DNA of 64,000 bases from Closterium sp. NIES-65 (lineage: Eukaryota; Streptophyta; Zygnematophyceae; Desmidiales; Closteriaceae). The stretch is taken from NCBI GenBank assembly GCA_948144175.1, contig CANXME010002528.1, positions 1,985,001 through 2,049,000 on the forward strand. Reading direction: 5' to 3'. The notes below the pieces were generated by a model. The model was not told the origin of the DNA. It searched no databases and saw only the letters and a program-made list of their open reading frames with translations. The position numbers and the translations under genes were made by a program. Below, piece after piece: positions 33,065-42,020 of the stretch. Position 1 is the stretch's first letter, and every line of letters begins with the position of its first letter.

Positions 33065-33315
33065 GGAAACTGAGAACACACGAAATAATGAGGAGAAGAA
33101 GGCACCAAGGGCCCTTAAATAGGCTCGGAGGAAGAGGGCCGAGGGAAGAGGAAGAGGGCTGGGTGCTAAGGCCTTCTCTCTCTCGCTCTCCGCCGTTGGA
33201 AACTGAGAACACACGAAATAATGAGGAGAAGAAGGCACCAAGGGCCCTTAAATAGGCTCGGAGGAAGAGGGCCGAGGGAAGAGGAAGAGGGTTGGGTGCT
33301 AAGGCCTTCTCTCTA
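33065..33315. repeat. 133-bp direct tandem duplication
   Basis: The sequence starting ggaaactgagaacacacgaa at 33065 recurs at 33198 with very few changes for about 117 bp. On the minus strand each unit holds TATTTAAGGGCC, a TATA-like box. It could be a tandem promoter unit upstream of the minus-strand retrotransposon; this is inference. Confidence 0.8.
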
Positions 33316-33370
33316 ACACCTCTCTCTCTTCCAAAGTCATCATCAACCCACACAAACAACCCAGAAGGCA

Positions 33371-33879
33371 AGGTAGTGTGTAAACAGATATTGACACTCC
33401 TCCCGTCACACCCTTACATTAATGCAAGTAAGCGAGGGCAGTAGAACCAACCGGAACATGCCAGAAAGCAATCCGGAAGCTGGAGAAAGCATACGAGGGA
33501 GTGCGAAAGTATAGGGTGGGGGAGAACAGTTTGATATGAATGTTACAGTAAGAGTGAGGAACTGTGCGAGCAGTGGCTTGAAACGAAGGAGTCAATCGAC
33601 TTGTAACACGGCTTGATATTCAACCCAGCTCTAAGCAAATTGGCAGGCTTGAGAAGACGGGAGTGCCTCGAAACGGGTGCGACTCAGGTTGCTCTGGTTC
33701 TCTACGACACGATCTCCCCAAGTCGGATCTGAAGCGTTTAACACCACCTTATTTTCTAGCTCATCCATTGGCTCAAGTAGGCGGAGAACTTGAGTCCCTG
33801 CGCTGGTGGATTACACCTGGAGGAGGCGAGACGGGGTGGCTAGCGAGTTGCGAGCTGGGTTCAATACAGATAGGTCGGT
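33371..33879. other. Non-coding spacer without recognised content
   Basis: No domain, RNA gene or repeat is seen apart from the first scattered 'aggtcgg' motifs at its right end. Confidence 0.4.
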
Positions 33880-35330
33880 TACAGCCTAGGTCGCTCAAAA
33901 GCTAGGTCGGGCATGACCTACCTGTGAGTCAATATGGGCTAGGTCGGTCATAATTTGAGTCAGTTCAAGGTTAGGTTACTCACTGACAAGGTCAGTAATT
34001 GGACAGGTCAGTTATTGGCCACGTCAATTATTGGCTAGGCCCCTTACAGAATATCTCAGTTGAAACATAGGCCAATCAAAGGCAATCCCCGCCCATAAGC
34101 TTGGTCAGTCAGAGCCTTTGTTAAGCCAGAGGGTATGTTGGTAACGGGCTAGGTTAGCCACAAGCTAGGTCATTCACAAAATAGGTCACGCGAAGGCTAG
34201 GTTAATCACAAGCTAGGTCAGACTCAAGTTAAATCGGTAAGAGATTCCGTCAGAGAGAGGCTGTGTCACTCACAGGTTAAGAGGACCACAAACATAGACA
34301 CTCACAGTCTAGACCTTTCATGGAATAGGTGGGCCCAATGTTAGGTCAAGCACAAGCTAGGTCTAACAAAATTCAGGTAATTTATTGGCTAGAATGGTGG
34401 TAATGTAACATTAGGGGACTTACGGGCTATGTCATGCACAAGCTAGGTAGTCGTAGGCTGGGTCACTCACAACAACCTGGGTGGGTCACATGCAAGGCCA
34501 CGTTAGACGCGGCCAGCGATTAAGCTTTGACTCAACTCGCCTAACTCGTGTGTGTCGAGTGGCGTCGGTTCAATTTCCTATTTGAATGAAACCAAGTTGA
34601 GTCGAGTCAGGTGAAACTAATGGACAATGCATCCCCCCTGACAGGATTGAGTCAGCAATGACTCGCCAAGTCATGATTCGACGAGATGTAGCTGACTCGT
34701 TGCTAGTCGAGTATGTTGTCGCGACCCAAGCACTTACCTTGGGTACGGACCACCAGCAAAGGACCCACACTTGCGCATCTTTTGTGAATGAACAGCCACA
34801 TTACCAAAACGACACAACATTTGACTCTTGCTTGATAGACACGAGGTTGACTCGACTCGACTCATCCCTGTGCACATGTCTAGGCTGCCAGCCACAAGAT
34901 AGGTCAGCCATGAGCTAGGGCAGCCATGAGCTAGGGCAGCCATGAGCTAGGTCAATCACCAGGTATGTCAGTGACAGCCTAGTACAGACAAGATAGGTCA
35001 GTCAAGCTAGGTCAGACAAGATAGGTCAGACAAGCGAGGTCAGATAAGATAGGTCAGACAAGCTAGGTCAGACAAGATAGGTCAGACAAGCTAGGTCAGA
35101 CAAGATAGGTCAGACAAGCTAGGTCAGACAAGATAGGTCAGACAAGCTAGGTCAGACAAGATAGGTCAGACAAGCTAGGTCAGACAAGATAGGTCAGACA
35201 AGCTAGGTCAGACAAGATAGGTCAGACAGGCTAGGTCAGACAAGCTAGGTCACACAAGGTAGGTCAATCACGGGCAAGATAAGTCACAAGCTGTGCTAGT
35301 CACCAGCCTAGGTTCGTCACAAGCTGGGGT
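33880..35330. repeat. Degenerate 'aggtcag' satellite with a regular 28-bp core array
   Basis: The left part consists of diverged units around gctaggtcagtcacaa. At about 34988-35260 the units become regular: agataggtcagacaagctag plus gtcagaca, a 28-bp period repeated about ten times with almost no changes. A stretch at 34500-34860 without the motif interrupts the older part. No coding capacity. Confidence 0.85.
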
Positions 35331-35575
35331 GGGTCACAGGCCGGTCAGAACCTGGGTGAGTGACAGCGTGGGTGTACGAACCAGGGAAGGGAAAGCAGTA
35401 CGGAAGGACCAGCATGCTACGAGGGGAAAGAATGCGTCAAGGGGGAATGCCACGGGCGGTCTGCAGGATTCGTAAGCGACTCGGTATGTAACTTCAAGGC
35501 GTAAATCAGGCTCTGACACAACTAGTACGAGCAAGATTCGAAGGCTGTGAGCCTCTGCAAGGCTCAAAATGCAGA
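35331..35575. other. Short spacer
   Basis: Nothing recognised; it ends at the left target duplication of element F. Confidence 0.35.
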
Positions 35576-35580
35576 GGTAC

Positions 35581-35806
35581 TATTGAGATACTAGCGTGAC
35601 TTAGGCTTAGGAGCCATTGCTAGTTAGTTTCTTAGTAGCTTAGGTTTAGGGTTGATGAATGTCGAGAAAGTTGGAAAGGAGAAGGAGGGCTTCACTATAG
35701 GTTTGCAAGAACATATAGCAAAGGAACAAAGAAGGTGCACCACCAAACAAAGTTTATAATAACTACACTAACTACAGCTATAGGCAGTTACAGATATATT
35801 CTGACA
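35581..35806 (-). repeat. 3' LTR of element F (226 bp)
   Basis: TATTGAGATACT to TTCTGACA; equal in length to the right copy, which ends TTCTGATA. Confidence 0.88.
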
Positions 35807-36324
35807 CTCCCCCATAACTGCCTGCAGCAGAAGCTAATGCAGAGACACCCCTTGAAGGGGTACACCAAGCGCAGCAGAAGGAGAGGGCAAGTGAGGAGGA
35901 GGGACTATATGAGGAGAAGCTGCTGGCAGGTGAAGCTGCTGGCTCCAATGTGGCTGCTTCCTGGAACCTTCCTCAGTCCTCCAACTCCCCCTTTCCACAC
36001 TCCTCGATAACCCTAGCACCTCTCCCCCAGCTCCCCCACACCCTCACACCCACCCCCCCCCCCCCCAGCGGCAGCTTCAGCAGTGGGAGAGAATGGAGGA
36101 GGAGGGGAAGGGGATCACACACACCCATCACCCCCATACCCGCCACCCCCATAGCCTCCGTTCCACGGCTGCACGCGCAGCAAGGAGACGAAGAAGGGGG
36201 GGGGGGTGGGGGGAGGGACAGGGGCGACAGAGCAGAACAGAGCGCACGAGGGCGCGGGTAGCAGTAGGGCGCACGAAGGCGCAGGCAGACCAGAGCGCAC
36301 AAGGGCGCGGACAGCAGTAGAGCG

Positions 36325-37010
36325 GCAACGGGCAGCACAGGCACTTGCAGCAACGGGCAGCACAGGCACGGGCAGCAACGGGCAGCAACAGACAGCACAG
36401 GCTCGGGCAGCAACGGGCGGCAACAGGCAGCACAGGCACGGGCAGCAACGGGCAGCAACGGGCAGCACAGGCACGGGCAGCAACAGGCAGCAACAGGCAG
36501 CACAGGCTCGGGCAGCAACAGGCGGCAACGCGCAGCACAGGCACGGGCAGCAACGGGCGGCAACGGGCAGCACAGGCACAGACAGCAACAGGCAGCAACG
36601 GGCAGCACAGGCACAGACAGCAACGGGCGGCAATAGGCAGCACAGGCACGGGCAGCAACAACAGGCACGGGCAGCAACGGGCGGCAACAGGCAGCACAGG
36701 CACGGGCAGCAACGGGCAGCAACGGGCAGCACAGGCACGGGCAGCAACGGGCGGCAACGGGCAGCACAGGCACGGGCAGCAACGGGCGGCAACGGGCAGC
36801 ACAGGCACGGGCATCAACGGGCGGCAACGGGCAGCACAGGCACAGGCAGCAACATGCAGCAACGGGCAGCACAGGCACGGGGAGCAACAGGCAGCAACGG
36901 GCAGCACAGGCACAGGCAGCAACGGGCGGCAACAGGCAGCACAGGCACGGGCAGCAACAGGCAGCACAGGCACGGGCAGCAACGGGCGGCAACAGACAGC
37001 ACAGGCATAC
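36325..37010. repeat. Tandem repeats of about 33 bp inside element F
   Basis: Around twenty copies built from ggcagcaacgggcggcaacg and ggcagcacaggcacg blocks in varying combinations. Both strands stay open (Gln/Ala/Thr-rich or Cys/Pro-rich), which follows from the repeat and is not evidence of genes. Confidence 0.88.
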
Positions 37011-37718
37011 CAAGTCCAGGAGCGGTGGCGCATACAGCTGTAGGGTCGGCGCCTTGGGCTGCTGCTGGGCCGGCTCGCGGGGTCCAGGGGCGGCTGCTGA
37101 GGTCCATGGGTGGCGCTGGTGCAAGGTAGGCCCGCGCGCGGCTGCAATTCTGGCGCGGGCGCAGGTGAGGCAGAGGCGGTGGCCAGGGGGGAGGGCGCCG
37201 TGACGAGCAGGGACGGCGCCCAAGGGGTACCGCTACGAGCAGGGGCGACGCCCCAGGGGCGCCGCGACGATTAGGGGCGGCGTCCAGGGGGCGCCGCGAT
37301 GAGGAGGGGCGACGCCCCGCGGGTCCCGCAGGTGCGTCGCGACGAGCAAGGCGACACCGTGCGGGTCCTGCAGGGGCGTTGCGACGAGCAGGAGCGGCGA
37401 CGCCCAGGTCCCGCAGGTGCGTCGCGACGAGCAGGAGCGGCGCCTCGCAGGGCGCCGCGAAGAGGAGGGTACGGGCGGGCAAAACAGGCCCGCGCGTGGA
37501 CGTGAGGCATGCGCGCAGGCGGCGTGAGGGCAGGCCACGCGCGGGGCAGGAAGACGCCGCGCGCCCAGGGCGCACGGTGGGCAGAAGCCCGCCGTGCGCC
37601 CCGAGCACACGGCGGGCAGAAAATCGCCGTGCGCCTACGCCGCGCGCCCGAGGCGCGCGGGAGGACGATAGGCAGCGGAAGCAAGAAGGCAGCAGGAAGG
37701 TACCTGCTCTGAATACCA

Positions 37719-37944
37719 TATTGAGATACTAGCATGACTAAGGCTTAGGAGCCATTGCTAGTTAGTTTCTTAGTAGCTTAGGTTTAGGGTTGATGAATGT
37801 CGAGAAAGTTGGAAAGGAGAAGGAGGGCTTCACTATAGGTTTGCAAGAACATATAGCAAAGGAACAAAGAAGGTGCACCACCAAACAAAGTTTATAATAA
37901 CTACACTAACTACAGCTACAGGCAGTTACATATATATTCTGATA
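37719..37944 (-). repeat. 5' LTR of element F (226 bp)
   Basis: Preceded by the primer site and followed by the GGTAC duplication. Confidence 0.88.
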
Positions 37945-37949
37945 GGTAC

Positions 37950-39234
37950 AACCTGGGACGATAGGGAGTCTTACCTATAATTAGGGTTTCTTAGACATCG
38001 CGTTTCCGCGGGACTCGAAGAGTCTCAGCAGCGGCGCGATGTAAATCGATCTGCAGTGAGTGCTGAGTGATGGCGAGGCTTAGATATTTCGAGAGGGAAG
38101 GAGGCAAAACGACAGGCGGGCCAGGAAGGAGACGAGAGGACACGACGCGCGGAAGATTTTACGAATGGCTACGAGAATCGGCGTCGTAGTGCGTACTGAT
38201 TTTCGTAGAGGCGATTCGGGTCACCTTTCCTCACGGTACGTCTACTGTGATCTGATTGACACACGCTTGTCGACAGGTGCTTGGAGTGGGAACGAAACAG
38301 GAAGTGGTTCAAATCATAATCAGGGCGTGTCCAGTTCGTTCATTTCGGGGTTTTTAGTGCCAACACACGTCTCGAGGTTAAAAAAATTTCACTGTACCTA
38401 TAAACGAATGCATTGTGAGTTGAGTCCCACCTACCTGTAATTTCAGGTTCGCGGACACGTTCTCCGCCACACGAATCAACAGTGCTCTTATTGGGTTCAA
38501 AACGAGGTAACGGTTTCCCTTGTCTATCATAGCTAATGAATTTTTGTGCAGGCGGGGGGGGTGTTGGCGAGTGTAGCGGGCTACTGGCAAAATTTTGCAA
38601 GCGATACATGGGGCACTACTGTAGTGGCCATGATGCGGTGAAGTACCCTTGTTCGTGTCCCCGCTGATTCCAGTAACGTGAGTCAGACGACTCGAGGTAC
38701 GTGCAGGGGGCGTGCCGTTTTGTGAACGAAAGCTGATTGTGTCCGCAGGACACGTTCAATACAGTGTTACAACAAAAAATGTGGTAACTGAGCGGGCTTA
38801 CGAACAGTAATGCACGAGCTAGACACCCCCTCAGTACTCAAATCTTGAGTTCGACACATTCGTTGTGTTCAAGATCACAAGAAATTGCGTTTCTTCGAAG
38901 TTACCACTGCAAAACACCTTTGTTCGCAATCGTTGAAGCGAAGAGCCAAATATACCAGCACTGTGTTGTTCTCGGTTCACCGACGCAAGTGCCTTGGTAG
39001 GGGTACGAATTTGAATCGCCTCCATTTTCGATGCCAGTGAGCCTGCCCGTCACCTGTCGCAAACTTGACTCGATATCACGTTCGCATTTCGTTTTTTTGC
39101 ACAGGTTACCACATCTGCACATTCAGCGCTTTCGTACACTCTTCGTCAAATCAGGGGAGGCTGGTAGCCCAGCATAAACTATGCAAGCCGAGAGCATTCA
39201 TGACTGCTAATTTTGCTATGTCAAGTACACACGG
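37950..39234. other. 1.3-kb non-coding region without recognised genes
   Basis: Composition is near balanced and all frames are short. I see no RNA gene, inverted-repeat termini or homology to other parts of the window. It flanks the 3' LTR of gypsy 2. Confidence 0.4.
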
Positions 39235-39510
39235 TGTTATGAGTTGTAAAAGAGAGTGCGCATGTAAATGAATAACGAGGCTGGGACTGAATGAACTGAG
39301 AATACAATGAATGCACAGACTAATGTAGGGCTAGCCTATCTGAGAGGAAACCTCGGGAGACGAGGTTGGGTGCAAGTTTGGCGATGGAAATGCCGAAGGC
39401 GACGCGAGGAGCCTCGGCAGCGTTGAAATCGGCCGAACGTGCGAGCTCCGAAAATCGGGTTGTACGCGAAGCAGTCAACCCCGATAAGGAATTCGGGAAA
39501 ATTCCTTACA
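39235..39510 (-). repeat. 3' LTR of gypsy element 2 (276 bp)
   Basis: Starts TGTTATGAG and ends ATTCCTTACA, matching the termini of the gypsy 1 LTR at 11732-12074 though shorter and diverged. Confidence 0.65.
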
Positions 39511-39513
39511 CAA

Positions 39514-39541
39514 CCCCCCCCCCCCCCCCCCCCCCCCCCCC
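39514..39541 (-). promoter_or_regulatory. Homopolymer polypurine tract of gypsy 2
   Basis: 28 consecutive C on the plus strand, three bases from the LTR, gives an all-G tract on the element strand. It is the expected position for a plus-strand primer, though unusually homogeneous. Confidence 0.65.
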
Positions 39542-40321
39542 TTAAGAAAGGCGGTCAAGGTCCGAAACACGATTTCGCGCCAAGTAATGACCAACAAGTG
39601 GCGAGGCGTCGAGCGAGGCGGATGGCACCCACGTGTCGTCCACACTGGTGCGATCAGTCCAGCGGATTAAAAAATCCACGTGTCGGCCAGCTGCGTCAAG
39701 ACGAACCCGATGAGCCAAGATTTTCGAAGGGTCAAGGGTCGCTCCGGAACAGGTCGTGCTGTCGGGGCAGCTTGCTGACGTGCGATGTCGGTCGTGGCTG
39801 GCACGAGCTTGCGAAGGAGGCTGACGTGGAAGGCGTCATGAATTCGCCAGTCGTCGGGTAGCAACAGCTTCACGGTGACAGGTGTCACCATCTTGAGAAT
39901 CTTGAATGGCCCACAAAATCGTGGCCGTAGTTTTGACGGGCCGGGCAGTTGCAGGTTCTTCGTGTCAAGGAGCACTAATTGCCCAGTGGTCAAGACGAGT
40001 TCCCGGCGTAGAAGATCGGTGTATTTGCGGGAAGTGATATCCGCCTTGCGAATTGCGTCGGCGGCTTTTTCTCGGGTTTCCTGTAGTTCCGTCACGAAAG
40101 TTTGTGACCTCGGGACCGGGTTGTCGAGGGAAGTCGCTGTAGGAACCATCGGTTCCATCCCGTAATTCAGGAAAAACGGGGAGTAATTAGTCGTGCTGGA
40201 CGGCGCGTTGTTGAAGGCGAACTACAACATTGCGAGAGAATTTTCCCAGCGGGCCGGGTCGGGGCAGTTTGTCCTGATCAGCTGCTCCATGGTTTGATTG
40301 GTCCGCTCGGTTTGACCGTCT
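39542..40321 (-). pseudogene. Gypsy integrase C-terminus with chromodomain
   Basis: The minus strand from 40321 begins inside the integrase core (QTERTNQTMEQLIR, then FAFNNAPSSTTNYSPFFLNYG), and continues with the GPF/Y-type region (KLRPRFCGPFKILKMVTPVTVKLLLP). In a shifted frame after about 39720 a chromodomain follows (ILAHRVRLDAAGRHVDFLIR, WVPSASL), ending at TAA 39542-39544. The frameshift and the truncation by Copia G make it inactive. A C-terminal chromodomain identifies a chromovirus of the Ty3/gypsy superfamily. Confidence 0.8.
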
Positions 40322-40448
40322 TGTCAGAACATTATATCTTATGCATTTGTGTAGGCTATAGTGGGGTAGCCCATAAGGGGTACAACCCAATTAGGGTTAG
40401 TAATTGTACCCAACTCTTTCATAGTTCATTCATTCTCGTTTCTTCTCA
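40322..40448 (+). repeat. 5' LTR of Copia G (127 bp)
   Basis: TGTCAGAACATTATATC to TTTCTTCTCA; closest to the LTRs of A and B by its ccctaattgggttgtacccc block (inverted). Confidence 0.85.
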
Positions 40449-40491
40449 TGGTATCGAGCAGGTTCCCTACCGAGAACGATTCCTAGGGCCC
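40449..40491 (+). promoter_or_regulatory. Primer-binding site, weak hairpin and GGGCCC, Copia G
   Basis: TGGTATCGAGC abuts the LTR. GTTC (40462-40465) pairs with GAAC (40474-40477); the inner two pairs found in A and B are lost. GGGCCC is at 40486-40491. Confidence 0.7.
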
Positions 40492-41065
40492 ACCACTACG
40501 AATTTTTGTTCCTGCCCGGAGCGCGCTCCACTCAGGCCCGAGTCGCGCTCCGTGTGCTCTCCCTACCGTCGCGCCCTCACTAGGCCCCTCACCGCCCCGT
40601 CGCGTTGCCCTTAGCAGCTCTCTTACGGCCCGTCGCGCCGCCCTTAGCGGCCCTCTTACGGCCCGTCGCGCCGCCCTTACGGCCCGTCGCGCCGCCCTTC
40701 TGGCCCGCCGCGCCACCCCTCAGCGGCCCCGTCGCGCCGCCTCTTTCGCGGCCCCGTCGTACCGCCATCAACGGCCTGTCGCCGCCCTCCAACTACGGCC
40801 TCGTCGCCGCCTCCCCTTACGGCCCGGTGCCGCCTCTCACAGCGGCCTCGTCGCCGCCTCTTACAGCGGCCCCACCGACCCCGCGCGCCGCCCTAGCGGC
40901 CTCTTGCGCCGCCCGTCAGCCGCGCTTGCCGCCCTTGCGGCCCTGCGTGCCGCCCTTGCGGCCCTTCGAGCCACCCGTCGACCCCGTAAGCCGCCCTAGC
41001 GGCGTCAACGCCGCCCTTCCCGGCCCCGATGCCACCTAGGCGGCCCCGGCACCGTCCTTCCCGGA

Positions 41066-41070
41066 CCCGA
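41066..41070. repeat. Target-site duplication CCCGA of Copia H (left copy)
   Basis: Identical to 48238-48242; removing H with one copy joins the leader of G. Confidence 0.93.
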
Positions 41071-41199
41071 TGTCAGATTTATATGACATATTTGCTGTAG
41101 GCTATAGTGGGGTAGCACATATGGGGTACAGGGTTTCTAGGGTTGTATTTGTACCCAATCTTTCCTTAGTCATTTTCATTCCTGTTAACTTGTTTCACA
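41071..41199 (+). repeat. 5' LTR of Copia H (129 bp)
   Basis: TGTCAGATTTATATG to TTGTTTCACA. One base differs from 48109-48237 (gttaac versus gttcac). Confidence 0.93.
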
Positions 41200-41245
41200 T
41201 GGTATAGAGCGGGTCCTTCCTTAGGACCGTTTTTTTTTAGGGCCC
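41200..41245 (+). promoter_or_regulatory. Primer-binding site, hairpin and GGGCCC, Copia H
   Basis: TGGTATAGAGC abuts the LTR. GGTCCT (41212-41217) pairs perfectly with AGGACC (41223-41228) around a 5-nt loop; a T run and GGGCCC (41240-41245) follow. The stem sequence differs from A and B, yet the pairing is kept. Confidence 0.8.
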
Positions 41246-42020
41246 ACCGAAGCGCGCCCCGAGGCGCGCCTTTTTTTTAGCGACCCCTCGGGTCGCCATT
41301 TCCCTCGCGGCCCCGCTGTCCCTCGGACGCGGCCCCGCTACCCCTCCAGATCGCGGCCCCGCCGCCTGCTTGACGCGGCCCCGCCGCCTCCACTGACGCG
41401 GCCCCGCCGCCGGCTCTGACGCGGCCCTGCCGCCCGCTTCGTCGCGGCCCCGTCACCTGCTTGACGCGGCCCCGCCGCCTCCACTGACGCGGCCCCGCCG
41501 CCGGCTCTGACGCGGCCCTGCTGGCCCGCCGCTGCACCTGCCGGCCCGCCGCTGCACCCAACGGCCCGCCGCTGCACCTGACGGCCCCGCCGCTGCACCT
41601 GCCGGCCCGCCGCTGCACCTGCCGGCCCGCCGCTGCACCGGTCGACCCGCCGCTGCACCTGACGGCCCCGCCCCTGCATCTCCCGGCCGACCCGCCCCAG
41701 CAGCAAAGCCGCCCCGGGAGCCGAGCCGCCCAACGCCGAGCCGCCCGGGACCCGAGCCGCCCTGCCGCCGAGCCGCCCGGGAGCCGAGCCGCCCTGCACC
41801 CGAGGCGCCCTGCCGCCGAGCCGCCCGGGAGCCGAGCCGCCCTGCGCCCGAGCCGCCCAGCCGCCGAGCCGCCCGGGAGCCGAGCCGCTGTGCACCCGAG
41901 CCGCCCGGTCGCTGAGCCGCCTTTCTGCATAGCTGCATGACCTGCCCTGCCTGGTGAGCACAGTCCCACTGCCACTGCGAGCTCTTTCCCTACTGCTTGC
42001 ACTGCGTCGCTGTCGTCGCC
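41246..42020 (+). repeat. GC-rich repetitive leader of Copia H
   Basis: Two zones of tandem units: acgcggccccgccgcc-type to about 41690, then gccgagccgcccgggagccg-type to about 41910. No conserved reading frame with the leaders of other copies. Confidence 0.75.

Larger units (their letters stand above)
35581..37944 (-). mobile_element. Non-autonomous LTR element F (226-bp LTRs)
   Basis: LTRs at 35581-35806 and 37719-37944 with an exact GGTAC duplication at 35576-35580 and 37945-37949. The minus-strand primer site TGGTATTCAGAGC abuts the right LTR, and a purine tract (ttatgggggag) abuts the left LTR. A hairpin GCAGG/CCTGC (37692-37707) sits at the primer site. The outer LTR end is TA rather than TG. 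The LTRs share blocks (gtcgagaaagttgg, gtgcaccacc, ttctgaca) with the TRIM-like element at 24.2 kb. No gene is recognised inside. Confidence 0.88.
39235..40321 (-). mobile_element. Chromodomain gypsy element 2, 3' part, cut by Copia G
   Basis: 3' LTR 39235-39510, a 28-bp C run (G run on the element's strand) as purine tract, then the end of pol. The element is broken at 40321 by Copia G; its 5' part is presumably beyond the right edge. Confidence 0.8.

Noticed and set aside
34988-35260. Regular 28-bp repeats resembling a CRISPR array
   Set aside because: There are no spacers between repeats, the unit is itself a diverged dimer, and the context is eukaryotic with no Cas gene.
35973-37223. Large Cys/Pro-rich and Gln/Thr/Ala-rich frames in element F
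   Set aside because: They follow the 33-bp tandem repeat on both strands and differ by repeat order only; no start context or domain.
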